DNA of 64,000 nt from the NCBI GenBank assembly GCA_025738555.1, contig JAOVFP010000002.1, positions 6,510,001 through 6,574,000 of the forward strand, written 5' to 3'. The first letter of the stretch is position 1, and each line of letters opens with the position of its first letter. Of the stretch, positions 47,261 through 59,217 are shown one piece after another. The stretch comes from Cyathus striatus. Its lineage: Eukaryota; Basidiomycota; Agaricomycetes; Agaricales; Nidulariaceae. The position numbers and the translations under genes are program-made. Under the pieces are notes generated by a model. It worked only from the letters and a program-made list of their open reading frames with translations. It was not told the DNA's origin and did not search any database.

Positions 47261-48478
47261 TATATACATTTTCTATGTACTTAATTACAAATGGCACAGT
47301 AATAAAATATGATTTTATCTTCTCAACATTTCCCTGGTCTGTGTATCAGCAAATGCTGCATCAGCACCCAGATGGTGGTCAGCCAATCATGCACATAGCT
47401 TAGTGCACCCTCTTTCTGCAACATGTGCTCGTTTGAGCATCCCACTGGTTACCTTCCTAATCGGGTAATCAGCTGATGTGGCAGTGCCAGCTGCTCGCAT
47501 CAATTTCATTTACACTGGCCTCTCAGGTCAGTTTTCTGCTTCTGCATGAACTCCTGACTGTTGAGGTACTCATTCTCATTCTGTTCTTTCTTCCTTTCCC
47601 TACTTCTCATGCTCTCCCTCTCTGTCTTGCTGTCTCATTGTTCCATTGTTTCATTGTTGTTGTCACTACTCAAGCTTGTGGGTCTCATGTTTTTGTGTCT
47701 CAAAGTCTGGATGGCTTATGGTCTCAGTAAGTCAGTTTTGTCTTTACCATACTGTGTATCTCATACTGACTTTGTCATAGTCATATTGTCTGTTCTGGGT
47801 TTCTGTTACTCATGCTTAGAATGTAACATTGTTTTAAAAGGTAAAGTGTTTTTTATGTTTTTTATTGGTTTAAGAGCTTTAAAACCAGTACTGAGGTGAT
47901 ATTTTATATGTTTTTAATAGGTTGTTTTATATCTCTTGTTTAATTATGGGAGGCAGCATGGGAACTCAGCCCCTCCCTGCTGTTTCCTTGCTTGACACAC
48001 TCAGTACTGGTATCTCAAAACTGAGATGTAAAGAATTTTTAAAATTAGGTTCATTACTTTCTCTTTACATGTGTATCACTTTATTTAATAGATCTTTTTA
48101 GGAGGTCTTTACACTTGCCCCCCCATTCTGTTCAGACTCTGTGGATTCCACAGACTATCTGGACAGACTTCAAGGATTGTCCAGATAGTCCATGGAATCC
48201 AGCTGGACTCCAGCTGGACTCATTTTGGCTGCAAGTCCAGCCAATTTGTTCAAATCTGGTCCTGTTCCAGTCCACCTGGAGTCTGCCTGGAGTCTGCCAG
48301 GAATCCTTTCATTAGCTGGAGTCTGGCAAGTTTAGCAGGAATTCTGGCAGACTAAATCCATTCAGAACTCACCTGGACTCCGGTTGGAACTAGGTGGACA
48401 TGGACTCTCCATTAGCCACTATTAGTATTACTAGTTGTTATTAGTATTAGCTACCTTATTAATTTATAGTAAAAATAT

Positions 48479-48562
48479 GCATTGAGCAAGAATCAAACCC
48501 AGATCCAACAGACAAGTCATGTGAACAACATGAACATATGCAATACCAATACACCAAAGGGC
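48479..48562 (-). other. tRNA-like module in element D
   Basis: Minus strand: GGCCCTTTGGTGTATTGGTA (A-box-like), then GGGTTTGATTC (B-box-like) about 45 bases on. About 375 bases inside the element end. Diverged homologue of 53803-53887. Confidence 0.45.
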
Positions 48563-49222
48563 CATATATTCCGTAGAGACAATATGCTACATAATTACTG
48601 AATATTTCACTTTCCTAAACAGTATGTCATTTTTCCCATTTCGTTTTTTCTTTCTCTCCCACATCAACACTTCCACCCTCCCATGTCAATGTGTCAAGCT
48701 CATGTCGTCACCTCAAACCCCCTTCCCACATCATTGCCTCAAGCCCTCTTCTCATGTTGTCGCCTCATGCTCTCTCCCATGTTGTTGCCCCAAGCCCCCG
48801 TTCTCAAGTTGTCGCCTCAAGCCCCCTTCCCACATCATTGCCCCACCAATTGCTCTTAGCAGATGACAATCAATCTCCTTCAAGATCAATAATGCATGGT
48901 AATGGCACAGGTGCCATAGTGGAAAGGGAGGGTGTGTGTGTGAGCGCATACATGCTAAAGGTAAGTATTGCTCTTCCCTCTTCCCTCTTCCCTCTCACTT
49001 GTTCACTCCTTCTTGTCCTCATCTAGTCACCACACTCTTGCCTCCTCCCTCTGCCTCGTCTTGTAAGTGACAAGGACAAGCAGCCGTCCCCCCTCTTCAC
49101 CTGCCTCTCATCTTGCAAATGACAAGCTTGCCATCCCCCCCTGATCCGCTGCCTCCTTGTCTCGCAAGTGACAAGGAGGAGCTCTGCACTTCATCTCGCA
49201 AATGATGAATGTGCGTTCCCCT

Positions 49223-50323
49223 GAGCTCTTTACACTTAGCCATGTGTTCTGTATGGATCTGCACGGAATCTGTACAGAATTTTCGGAATCCGTGCAGAAT
49301 CTGCACAGATTTTTTTCATTTTGGCAGAGGTTTTTTTGGGTCTGTACAGATTCTGCACAGATTCCAAAAATTCCATATGGATTATGCAGAATTCCTTGGA
49401 ATTCCGCATTACAGACCTGAAAATTCTGTACAGAATTTTATTATACTTATTTCCTTGCATGTGACACTCTGCATTAAGCATGACACTAGGTGTTGAGTGT
49501 GATACCAGGTGTTGAGTGCGACACTATATGTTAAATGTGACACTATAAGCGTGACACTAGGTGTTGAGTGTGACACTATACATAAAATGCACTATAAGCG
49601 TGACACTAGGTATTGAGTGTGACACTATACGTTAAATGTGACACTATAAGCGTGACACTAGGTGTTGAGTGTAATACTAGGTGTTGAGTGTGACACTATA
49701 CATTAAATGTGACACTATAAGCGTGACACTAGGTATTGAGTGTGACACTATATGTTAAATGTGACACTATAAGCGTGACACTATACGTTAAATGTGACAC
49801 TATAAGCGTGACACTAGGTGTCGAGCGCGACCAAGCGTGACACTAAGTGTTGAGTGTGACTAAGCGTGACACTAAGTGTTGAGTGTGACACTAAGCATTG
49901 AGTGTGACACTAAGTGTTGAGTGTCACACTATACATTAAACATGACACTATGCATTAAGTGTGACACTAAGCGTTGAGTGTGACACTATGCATTAAGTGT
50001 GACACTAAGTGTTGAGTGTGACACTATGCATTAAGTATAACACTAAGTGATGAGTGTGACACTATACATTAAGCATAACACTATGCATTAAGTGTGATAC
50101 AATGCATTGAGAATAATACTATATATTGAGTGTATCATGGATTTTGTATAGTGTGACAAGGCAGCAATGCATAAATCCACACAGAATCCATGCAGAATAT
50201 GTATGGAATCCATGTAGAATAATCACCTCTAATAATAATAATAGCTACTATATAAATTCTGTATGGTATCTATACAGGTCTGTATGGGTCTGTACAGACC
50301 TCTTGGGGGAGTGTAAATTACTG
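49223..50323. mobile_element. 1.1-kb element B inserted in element D
   Basis: The left end is GAGCTCTTTACACTTAGCCA and the right end GGGGGAGTGTAAATTACTG. Subterminal repeats are CpG-decayed versions of those in element A (for example TCTGTATGGATCTGCACGGA against CCGTACGGAT). The interior is almost entirely a minisatellite. Hairpin-array DNA of element D lies on both sides. Non-autonomous. Confidence 0.65.
49470..50140. repeat. TGTGACACTA minisatellite
   Basis: About 670 bases built from units such as GTGACACTAGGTGTTGAG and TGTGACACTATACGTTAAA (about 18-20 nt), which also combine into higher-order units near 52 nt between 49550 and 49800. No coding potential. Confidence 0.9.
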
Positions 50324-50754
50324 GTTCCCCCCTCCTCCTTGTCTTGCAAATAACGAGGATGTTAGTGACAGACAAGCAAAATGCTTGAAGTCAAACTCAA
50401 ACAACGAAGAAAGGAAAGAAGAATGAATCTTATTGCAAGTCTGGAATAAACTAGCACAAGAATAAGGAATATCTAACTAAAATGACCATATTTATAATAA
50501 GAGTCCATGAGGAAGTCGCATGTAATCTAACCTACACTATATTGCATGTTTACTGTGCTTCTACTGTGCAAACTCATGTACTACGTATGTAACAAGCATG
50601 GCCAAACTGTGGATTGTGCCTGTAGTCTTGATGAATAACACATGTCGATATGCATGGTGTTTGCATTGTATGTCAGGTGATATGTGTCAGGTGACTGTGA
50701 TAAGATAAGATATACGGATTAGATAAGATAAAGTGTGGAATCCTAACAGAGGAC

Positions 50755-51640
50755 AAGCATATCATCCCCCCCTTCCTCCCACACCTCCTTGTCTCACAAG
50801 TGATGTGGACAAGCGCTCCATCCCCCCTCCTCCTTCTCATCTCACAAATGACGAGGATGAGCACTCTTCCCCCCTCCTTCTCCTCATCCTCATCTTGCAA
50901 GTGATGTGGATGCTAATTTCCCCTGGCCCCCTTTCCTCCGCCCCATCTCGCAAGTGATGAGGGCACCGTCTTCCCCTATCCCCCTCTCCTCTGCCCTTGT
51001 CTCGCAAGTGACAAGGGCACTACCTTCCCCTGGTCATTGTCCTTGTCCTTGTCTTGCCAGTGACATGAATGAGCACTCATCCCCCCTCCTCCTTCCTCAC
51101 CCTTGTCTTGCAAGTGACAAGGATGAGTGTCCACCCTCCTCCTTTCTCACCCTTGTCTTGCAAGTGACAAGGATGAGTGTCCACCCTCCTCCCCTCTGCC
51201 TCTGCCTCCTCATCTCACAAATGACGAGGACGAGTGTCCACCCTCCTCCCCTCTGCCTCTGCCTCCTTGTCTCACAAATGATGAGGACGAGTGTCTATTC
51301 CCAGCTGTCCCCCCTCTTCCTTCCCCTCCTTGTCTTGCAAGTGATGAGAACAAGTGTCCACCCCTCTCCCCTCCTCCCCTTCACCTCTGCCTCTGCCTCC
51401 TTGTCTCGCAAATGACAAGGACAAGCATCCATTCCCCTCCTCTTCTCCCCTCTGCCTCTGCCTCCTCATCTTGCAAGTGACGAGGATGAGTGTCCATCCC
51501 CTTCCCCTTCTCCCCTCCTCTGCCATCTCTTCATCTTGCAAGTGATGAGGACACTGTCCTTTCCCCTGCCTCCTCCCCATCCTTGTCCCTGTTGCCTGTT
51601 GTCCCCTTTCCCCCCCTATCATGCCATTCCTCCCCCTCCT
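50755..51640. repeat. Hairpin-motif array in element D
   Basis: About 14 spaced copies of a 20-nt motif, typical form CTTGTCTTGCAAGTGACAAG or CTCATCTCACAAATGACGAG, separated by C-rich spacers. The two halves are complementary around a central TTGCAAGT-like loop. The same motif occurs at 48700-49210, 54290-55290 and 33540-34000. Confidence 0.75.
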
Positions 51641-51937
51641 TCTCCCTTTGTCTTCATGTGTGCTATCAATGGGCCAAAGAAGATGGAAGGTTGTGTCTGC
51701 TTAAAATAGTTAGATAGTAATGTTGTATAGCCAATAACATTTAATAGCTCTGGTTTTCACTGTTACTCGTAAGCACTGTTCAGACATGAAAAAAGGTAAA
51801 AAATATTCATCTATATACATAAAATGTGTATCTAAATATTTATATCTTCTACAGTTGAAGAAGAAGAATCTGATGGATAGGGACCAGTAAAGATAAAGGT
51901 ATGGATTTTCAGTAATATTTGTATTTATACTGACTCA

Positions 51938-53215
51938 ATGTTTGCAGAGGTAGATATTATCATGACTAGTCCACCAGTTAGTCCACCTCATACCAACAGT
52001 AAGTCAGGTACAGTCAACACTGTGGATATTACCAATATTAGCCCCAAAGGCTCTTCAAGGAGTGAAGGTAAATCTATAATTTGTATAAATATATATGTAC
52101 TAACTATAAGTAGGTGGGATTCTCAGAGGAAATGCACTTGGGAATCACCCAAATGCCGCTGACTTTTACAGTGCTGTCGAAAGCACTACTGTTGGTTCAG
52201 TTAAGGGGTGAGTATGGCTGTATGTGTCTAATGAAGATCCAAGTACTGTTATGGTACCTGGAGTTGCTTCATTCACATTGAAGCATAATCTTATGGCAAC
52301 CATTGGGCCTGTCTTGAAGAAACTCAAAGACAAAGCCAAACATTTCTTTAGTATGTTTTCTTTCATATTTTATTCATATACTACTATCATTTTAGCTACT
52401 GATTGCTGTTTATATGTTTATGAAAGTAAAGCCTGGAACATTCTTGGAAACTTTGAATCTGCTGTCAAGGATGATGAGGAAGTTGACTGGTTAAAGATAG
52501 ATGGTGAATTTATTTTGCCAATTCTGAGTGTAGCTATATATTTTATTCTTTTATTCTTGTACCATTTACTTATATTGTATTGCTTTATAGTCTGGATTTC
52601 AGCCAAATGCACCACTCTCCCTTGATATTGAGACATATCTTATTCAGTCTAAGTCAGCTGGGAGCTCTGCAGCTAGCTCTCATGCTGTTTCTCACTCTCA
52701 CACCCCTGCTCTTGCTCAAAGAGGTGGAATCTCAGAGCAACACACTGAGGAACTTATTGATGTACTAAAGATTCCTAGGGATATTCTTGAGAGTACTGCA
52801 CCTGGACTTCGAGTTGCCTACCAGAGGTATCTTGCCTGTATAAAGGCAGTTTCTGACTACAACACTATGGACAAGAACAGGACTTGGCCAGTTGCCAAGG
52901 CCACAAAGAAAGAAATTGTCTCAGTTTTTGTCTCATCCTCAGCCTGGTATGAGAAATACTCCAATTTTGATAAGATTGCAGATTTTCCAGCAATGCAGTC
53001 TTGGTTGACTGAAGATCAGGATAGTCCTACTGATCCAGATCTTTGGGGCTTTGAAAGAGATTACTATACATTTTTGGATTTGAAAAGATGGCTTAAGGAG
53101 AAGAAGGAGAAAAGGAAGGGAAAGGGAAAGGGAAAGAGCAAGGAGGAGAAGGGAGGTAAGGATGAGAAAGCTTATGAGGATAAAGAGAAATCTAGTTCAA
53201 AGAAGCGCAAGTAAG
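51938..53215 (+). pseudogene. KDZ-element companion gene, copy in element D
   Basis: Exons readable on the plus strand: an Ile/Ser-rich piece near 51938-52070, VMVPGVASFTLKHNLMATIG near 52250-52340, ATDCCLYVYESKAWNILGNF near 52395-52490, then a long open segment about 52577-53214. That segment has SAGSSAASSHAVSHSHTPAL, RTWPVAKATKKEIVSVFVSS, WGFERDYYTFLDLKRWLKEK and a Lys/Glu-rich end. I recall this protein type as a frequent neighbour of KDZ transposases in Agaricomycetes (function unknown). The D copy keeps a 58-base coding stretch (about 52985-53042) that the C copy lost. Confidence 0.6.
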
Positions 53216-53802
53216 TATATTAAACTTGAGTTGTAATAGTTTACAATATGAATTTTCAGTTGGATGGCAATATTTGAGACATATCTGTGGTGCTTAACCT
53301 GTATATGGGCTCTATTCATGCCAGAAATCACTCAACATATTTTATTCTGGTTATTAATAATTTGGCTATTTCAATGGCTCCCAAGTGCAATACTAGTTCC
53401 ATTTATTTTTGAGGTCTTTACACTCCCCCCCCCCATTCCAGCCGGACTCTGGGTGGACTCCATGGAATCCACAGACTATCCAGATGGACTCCAAGGATTT
53501 TCCGGATAGTCCATGAATTCCAAGTGAACTCCAGCTGGACTTGTTTTAGCTGTAAGTCCAGCCAATTTTTTTGAATCCAGTCCAGTTCAAGTATGCCTGG
53601 AGTCCACCAGGACTCCAGCTGGAATCCATTGGTTAGTGGGAGTCTGGCCAGTTCAGCAGGAATTCCAGCAGACCAAATCCTTTCGGAACCCACCCGGACT
53701 CCAGCTGGACCTATGGCAGAACCAGACTACATTTACTTTACTAATGTACCAGCTCAGTTACTTATTACTAGTTGTATGTTATTAATATAGAATAAAAATT
53801 TT

Positions 53803-53887
53803 GTGACAGCTGAGAATTGAACCCTCGCACTACATAGAGATCATGTGAGCAAATAGAGCAAACAATATACCACTACACCAAGCAGCC
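53803..53887 (-). other. tRNA-like module in element C
   Basis: Minus strand: GGCTGCTTGGTGTAGTGGTA (A-box-like) and GGGTTCAATTCTC (B box) with tRNA-like spacing of about 45 bases. The acceptor stem does not close well. Position about 390 bases from the element end, as in element D. Confidence 0.5.
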
Positions 53888-54229
53888 TTATAATATTTCT
53901 TTTCACCATGCTACATAACCACCAGCAATACCACACTTTCCATATATGGTATGTCATTTCCCAGCACTTTTTTCTCTCCCACATCAGTGCCTCACCCTCC
54001 CATGTCAATGACTCAAGCTCCCACATTGTCACCTCAAGCCCACCTCAAGGCCTCACCATTCGCACTTTGTCATTACCTCAAGCTCACCATATGATCCCAT
54101 GTCGTCGCCTCAAGCTATCCATTTTGGCAGGCAACAAATTGATTACAAGATCAATAATAGGTGCAGCTCAGTGTGAAGGTTGTGCGTGTGAGAACGCATG
54201 TAGGCTACAGGTACATTCTTTTTCTCTCA

Positions 54230-55600
54230 TCTTCTCCCCCTTTGCTCTTTCCACCTCAGCCTCCTTTGCCTGTGCCATCTCACAAGTGATGAGTGTATGT
54301 GCTGTCTCCACCCCCTCACCTCCCCCCTGCACCATCTTGCAAGTGATGAGCACATGCCACCTCCTTCACCTGTGCCATCTCACAAGTGATGGTGCATACA
54401 ATGTCTCCACCCTCTATGCCTGTACCGTCTCCACCCCTTCCCCTCCCCTGCACTGTCTTGCAAGTGACGAGTGCATATGCTGTCTCCACCCCCTATGCCT
54501 ACGCTGTCTTGCAAGTGACAAGTATATGCACTGTCTCCACCCCTTCCCCTCCCCCTGTGCTGTCTTGCAAGTGACGAGCGCGTACACTGTCTCCACCCTC
54601 TATGCCTGTGTCGTCTTGCAAGTGACAAGTGCACACCCTCTCCACCGTCTTGCCTCATCCCCCTGTGCCGTCTCACAAGTGACAGGGATGAGTGTCCATC
54701 CCCCTCCCCTCCTCTTCTACCCCCTTGTCTCACAGTGATGAGGACCAGCAGCTGTCTCCCCTGTCCCCCTCCTCCCCCGCACCTCGTCTCACAAATGATG
54801 AGTGTGCTTCCCCCTCTTCCCAGTGATGAGGACAAGTGCCTGTCCCCCACCCTCCTCCCACTTCCTCATCTTGCAAATGATGAGTGCCTGTCCCCCACCC
54901 TCCTACCCCGCACCTCGTCTCGCAAATGACGAGTGTGCTTCCCCCTCTTCCCAGTGACGAGGATGAGCGCCTGTCCCCCACCCTCCTCCCTCGCACCTCA
55001 TCTTGCAAATAATGAGCATGCATCTTCCCCCACCCTCCTCCCCCACACCTCATCTTGCAAATGATGAGTGTGCATCTTCCTCCTCCTACTGCCTCATCTC
55101 GCAAGTGACAAGGACAAGCAGCTGTCCCCCCCCTTCTCCCTGCACCTCGTCTCACAAATGATGAGTGTGCTTCCCCCTCCTCTTCCCACTGCCTCGTCTC
55201 ACAAGTGATGAGGATGAGCAGCCCTCCCCCCCCTCATCTCCATCCCCTTGCCTCCTCCCCCTGTGCCATCTCGCAAGTGGTGAGCGCAGGTGTCAGTCAT
55301 CTCCCCCTCTTGTCTCCCCCTTGCCTCTTCCCCCTGTGCCATCTAGTGTAGCCATTGTCTCCCCCCCTTGTCTCCCCTTGCCTCTTCCCCCTGCACCATC
55401 TAGCATAGCCGTCATCTCCCCCTCGTCATCTCCCTCTTGTCTCCTCTCCCTCCTCTCCCCCTCATCGTCTTCCTCTTGTTTCCTCTCCCTTGTCTCCTCC
55501 CTCTTGTCCCCACCCCCTTGCCCCCTCCCCCTGCACCATCTCCACCCCCCACCTCCTTCCCCTGTGCTGTCTTGCCTTGAGGCTGTGTTTTGGGGAAGAG
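54230..55600. repeat. Hairpin-motif and C-rich arrays in element C
   Basis: About 20 copies of the CTCATCTTGCAAATGATGAG-type motif between 54290 and 55290, then CTCCCCCTTGTC-type C-rich repeats to about 55590. ORFs on both strands here (Ser/Pro-rich or Gly/Arg-rich) are repeat artefacts. Confidence 0.75.
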
Positions 55601-55820
55601 GAAGGCTGAGTAGATTACATAATCATGTTCTGTAGCCAATCAAATACAATATATATTTATCTGTGTCTTGTATAGCCTATGAAAGGCCACATATTTTTAG
55701 TCTTTTGATCATGTGTGTGCTGTGCACCTTCCAAGTCATTGCTATGCATCAATCCTCATCTCTTTCTTCTCAACCACCACCATCTAACCATCTCACAGCA
55801 TTTTAACACATCTATACACA

Positions 55821-58010
55821 ATGGCTCGTCACTCTACTCACTCTGCTACCACTCAGGCTTCCAGTATCCTTCCTACTGAATCTGCACCACCATCAGCTAC
55901 ACATGAGACTCACACTGAGTCTTGCAAGCATGGTACTTCTGCTGCTGATCTCACAGCTCAGCCACCAACAAAGAAGGCCAATATACCCGTCTCAGATGAA
56001 GAGGAGGCTGAAAATGTGAAGGAAAAACAGGTTAAAAAGGTTAAAAAGATTGTAAAAGGCAAAAAGGCAAAAAAACTTGGTTTGGTTTCAGATCTTTCTT
56101 CCACTGCCTCACTAATAATTTTGTAGGAAAACTTCGTAAATGAAAGCAGCTGAGGATGCTGCTGCAGATGCAGAGGGTGTTCCTGATCTTACTACATATG
56201 TATTATATATATTTATACAATATTTATGTACTGATAATATATTTAATACTTAGTGCTGAAAGGGTACTGGAGGAGAGTGGCCTTCCTGTTGCTCCTCCAA
56301 AGTGAGGTCCACCCCTTAATGTACCTCAACCAGCAGCTCTGGCCTTCACTGTTACTTGTAAGCATCATTCAGACATGGAAAAAGGTAAGAAAATATTCCA
56401 GAAAATGTGTATCTAAATATTTATATCTTCTACAGTTGAAGAAGAAAGTGAATCTGATGAATCTGAAGCTGGTAATGAAAGTAAAAGCAAAGGTTTGCAA
56501 TTGATAGCTCTTATATGTATTTTTACTAACACTTATATTGCAGAAAATAAAGAAGATTCAGGTGATGAATTGAGTGTTGGTGATAAAGACAAGTCAGATA
56601 GCAGTGATGGTAAGTAATATATCTTATCTATATTACTATAGCATAAGTAAAGAAAAACATACAGAAGACCAAACCAGTAAGGATAAAGGTATGGACAATT
56701 TGGTAATACTTATATTTATATTAATTTATTATTCTTTGCAGATGGTATATATTACTCATTTCTAAATATTGTCAAAACTTACAATTATATGGTAGACATT
56801 GTCATGACTAGCCCACCAGTCAGTCCACCTAGTACCACCAGTAAACCAGGTACAGTAGACACCCTGGATATAGTTATAATTAGCCCCAAAGGTTCTTCTA
56901 GAAGTGAAGGTAAACCTACCTTTTGTATAAATATATATGTACTAACTCTAAGTAGGTGGTATTATCAGAGGAAATGCATTCGGGAATCACTTGAATGCTG
57001 CCGACTTCAGTAGTGTTGTTGAAAGCACTACAGTTGGTCCAGTCAAGGGTTGAGTTTGGCTGTATGTATCTGATGCAGATCCAAGTACCATTGTGGTACC
57101 TGGAGTGGCATCATTTTCATTAAAGCATAATCATACTTTAACCATTGCACCAATCTTGAAAAAACTTAAAGCAAAAGCTGAACATTTCTTTGGTATGTTT
57201 TCTTTTATAGTTTATTCAAATGCTAATATCATTTAAGCTGCTGATCGCTGTCTATTTGTTTATGAAAGCAAAGCCTGGAACTTTCTTGGAAGTTTTGAAA
57301 CTGCTGTTATGGAAGATGAGGAAATCGGCTGGCTTAAGATCGATGGTGAACTCATTTTGCCAGTACTGAGTGTAACTATATATTTCATTCTCTTATTCTT
57401 GTACAATTTACTTGTGCTGTGTTATTTTATAGTCTGGATTTAAGCCAAATGCAACCCCCCCTGTCAACAATGAGATAAGTTTTATTCAGTCTAAGTCAGC
57501 TGGGAGCTCAGCAGCTAGTTCTCGTGCTGTGTCTTGCTCTCACACCCCTTCTCTGGTTCAAAGGGGTGGGATCTCAGAGCAATGTACTGAGGAGCTCATA
57601 GCTGTTCTAAAGATTCCCCGGGCTATTGTTGAAAGCACTTCACCTGAACTTCAAGTTGCTTATCAGAAATATATTGCCTGTATAGAGGCAATTTCTGAGC
57701 ATAATATGATGGAAAAGAATAGGTCTTGGCCAGTTGCTAAGGCAACTAAAAAAGAAATTATTTCAGTCTTTGTTTCATCTTCAGCTTGGTATGATAACTA
57801 CTCAAATTTCGACAAAATTGCAAATTTGGGGCTTTGAGAGTGACCACTATACATTTTTGGACTTGAAAAAGTGGCTTAAGAAAAAGGTGGAGAAAAGGAA
57901 GGGAAAGGGTAAGGGTAAGAGCAAGGAGGAGAAAGGAGATAAAGATGAGGGCACTAGTGAGAGAAAGGAGAAGTCTAAGCAAAAGTAAGTATGTTGAATT
58001 CAAATTGTAT
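55821..58010 (+). pseudogene. KDZ-element companion gene, copy in element C
   Basis: Start ATG 55821 (MARHSTHSATTQASSILPTE), an acidic/Lys-rich stretch ending near 56100, then several short exons (SNEDP-like segment lost; VVPGVASFSLKHNHTLTIAP near 57100; ADRCLFVYESKAWNFLGSFE near 57240-57300) and the long segment from about 57430 (RSWPVAKATKKEIISVFVSS, FESDHYTFLDLKKWLKKK, Lys/Glu-rich end). Compared with the D copy about 58 bases are missing at 57829, which shifts the frame and stops the reading at NLGL. Companion protein of a KDZ transposon, role unknown; this copy is broken. Confidence 0.6.
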
Positions 58011-58576
58011 TAGTTTGCAATGTAAATTTTCAGTTGGACTGCTACTCTTAAGATATATCTGTGGTGCTTAACCTGGATGTGGGCTATATTGATGCCAGAA
58101 ATTACTCAACACATTTTATTCTGGCTATTAATAATCTGGCTATTCCAATGGTTTCCAAGTGCAATATTGGCTCTATTTATTTTTATTCAACCAGTAATTG
58201 CAGCAAAAGAACAACCATTTCCTAACATCCCATTTGATGTATTCAGTGAATTTATTCTCTCAAATTTTGGCTCCAATATTACACTTTCTGCCACATTACT
58301 TATATTGTTTTCTATAATTGATAATGTTGATCTTTTAAGTCTGCATGCAAGACAGCAGAATGCAAAGTTAAAGGGAGAAAAAAATGTTGATACAACTGCA
58401 TGGATTAGGTTACTTGCTAGAGCTATTCAGGAAAAAATTGGCATGGACTCAGATGACCTCTTTGAAGATGATGAAATTACTGAATACACAACAGAAAAAG
58501 GTAGATCTATTTTGTTGAGCCTTAAACTAGACAAAATGGCAAAGCTTCTGAAGTTGTATCTGTTACAATCCAAGCT

Positions 58577-59217
58577 GGTCTCGTGATATCTTGTCTTGTG
58601 ATCTGTAATAACGTGATATAAGTAATCACATGACTTGTCACTACACTTGTGTAAGCCATATAAAAAAGTCTAAGTCTAAACCATTGTATGTCTTTGTACA
58701 CACAAATGGACTTGCGGCATTCTCACAGCAGTGCTTGAGAAGTGAGAGGAAGTAGCAGTGCTCTGGGTCTGAGGTATTTCTCAAAGAGGATAGAGGGGAT
58801 TAGCCAGCTATATTGGATGATAGCTAAACTAAGATCAAGCTGAGGAAGCTTGATCAGAATACATGAGCTATTTATACAAAAGAAGCATGGTCTGTTTGCA
58901 GAAAGGTATGCTACTATAAATAAAGTCTATGACTTGCCATGACTCGGCAGAGGTCCACAGTCAAGATGAAATGCATATGTAAATAGATGAAACATATCAG
59001 TAAGCAAAGTCTGTGCCAGTAGTATGACAAACCAGGGTGGCAGGGATCAGCAAGGGGTAAGGGGTAAGGGGTAAGGGATGATGAAGGTGAAACAAGTATC
59101 ATACTATAAATAGAATGGGATGAGTAAGTAAGAAGATATAAATAGAAGGGTCACGTGTAAAAGGGGTAGCCTGGCAGGGTTGAGATGGAAAAAGTGTAAC
59201 AGTATCCCTTTAACAAG
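58577..59217 (+). mobile_element. 640-bp insertion in KDZ ORF, possibly a solo LTR
   Basis: Splits the transposase reading between LLQSK and ERKVFEG. It has a TATAAAAAAG box near 58660, a TATAAATAAAG stretch near 58914 and ends CCCTTTAACAAG. A GGGGTAA tandem lies at 59055-59080. These resemble LTR promoter parts, but neat TG...CA ends and a target duplication are not evident; CAAG appears at both junctions. Confidence 0.4.

Larger units (their letters stand above)
41163..48080 (+). repeat. Duplicated 1.2-kb segment with reciprocal insertions
   Basis: 41163-41336 joined to 44277-45275 is colinear with 46533-48080. Shared landmarks are GTTGAGTCAC, CCCGAGGTGTA, GAGGGGCACAAT, GGGCTATT, GGGAAGAATGCCTGGCAGTT, CTAATCGGGTAATCAGC and AGGCAGCATGGGAACTCAG. 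The first copy is interrupted by the elements at 41337-43530 and 43535-44276. The second is interrupted by the MITE at 46915-47260. Each copy therefore shows the empty site of the other's insertions. The unit itself has no clear coding potential; 1-kb direct repeats around 45.3-46.5 kb could be old LTRs, but I cannot show TG...CA ends. Confidence 0.7.
48102..53410 (+). mobile_element. Truncated KDZ-type element D, colinear with element C
   Basis: Begins GAGGTCTTTACACTTGCCCCCC. The order is then the same as in 53411-58168: subterminal TCCACCTGGAGTC-type repeats, a tRNA-like module, pyrimidine-rich hairpin arrays, companion-gene exons, and the WLLIIWLFQW-encoding segment. The match stops at ATTTATTTTT (53401-53410), where element C begins; C's own copy continues ATTCAACC. 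It also contains element B (49223-50323). The right half of D is missing from this window. Confidence 0.7.

Noticed and set aside
50755..51640. CRISPR-like array of short palindromic repeats
   Set aside because: The host is a fungus, spacers are low-complexity C-rich sequence, repeats vary and no cas genes exist.
54168..55155. Minus-strand Gly/Arg-rich and plus-strand Ser/Pro-rich ORFs
   Set aside because: Generated by the hairpin-motif arrays in all frames.
59055..59080. Telomere-like GGGGTAA repeats
   Set aside because: Only about three units inside an insertion; not an interstitial telomere.
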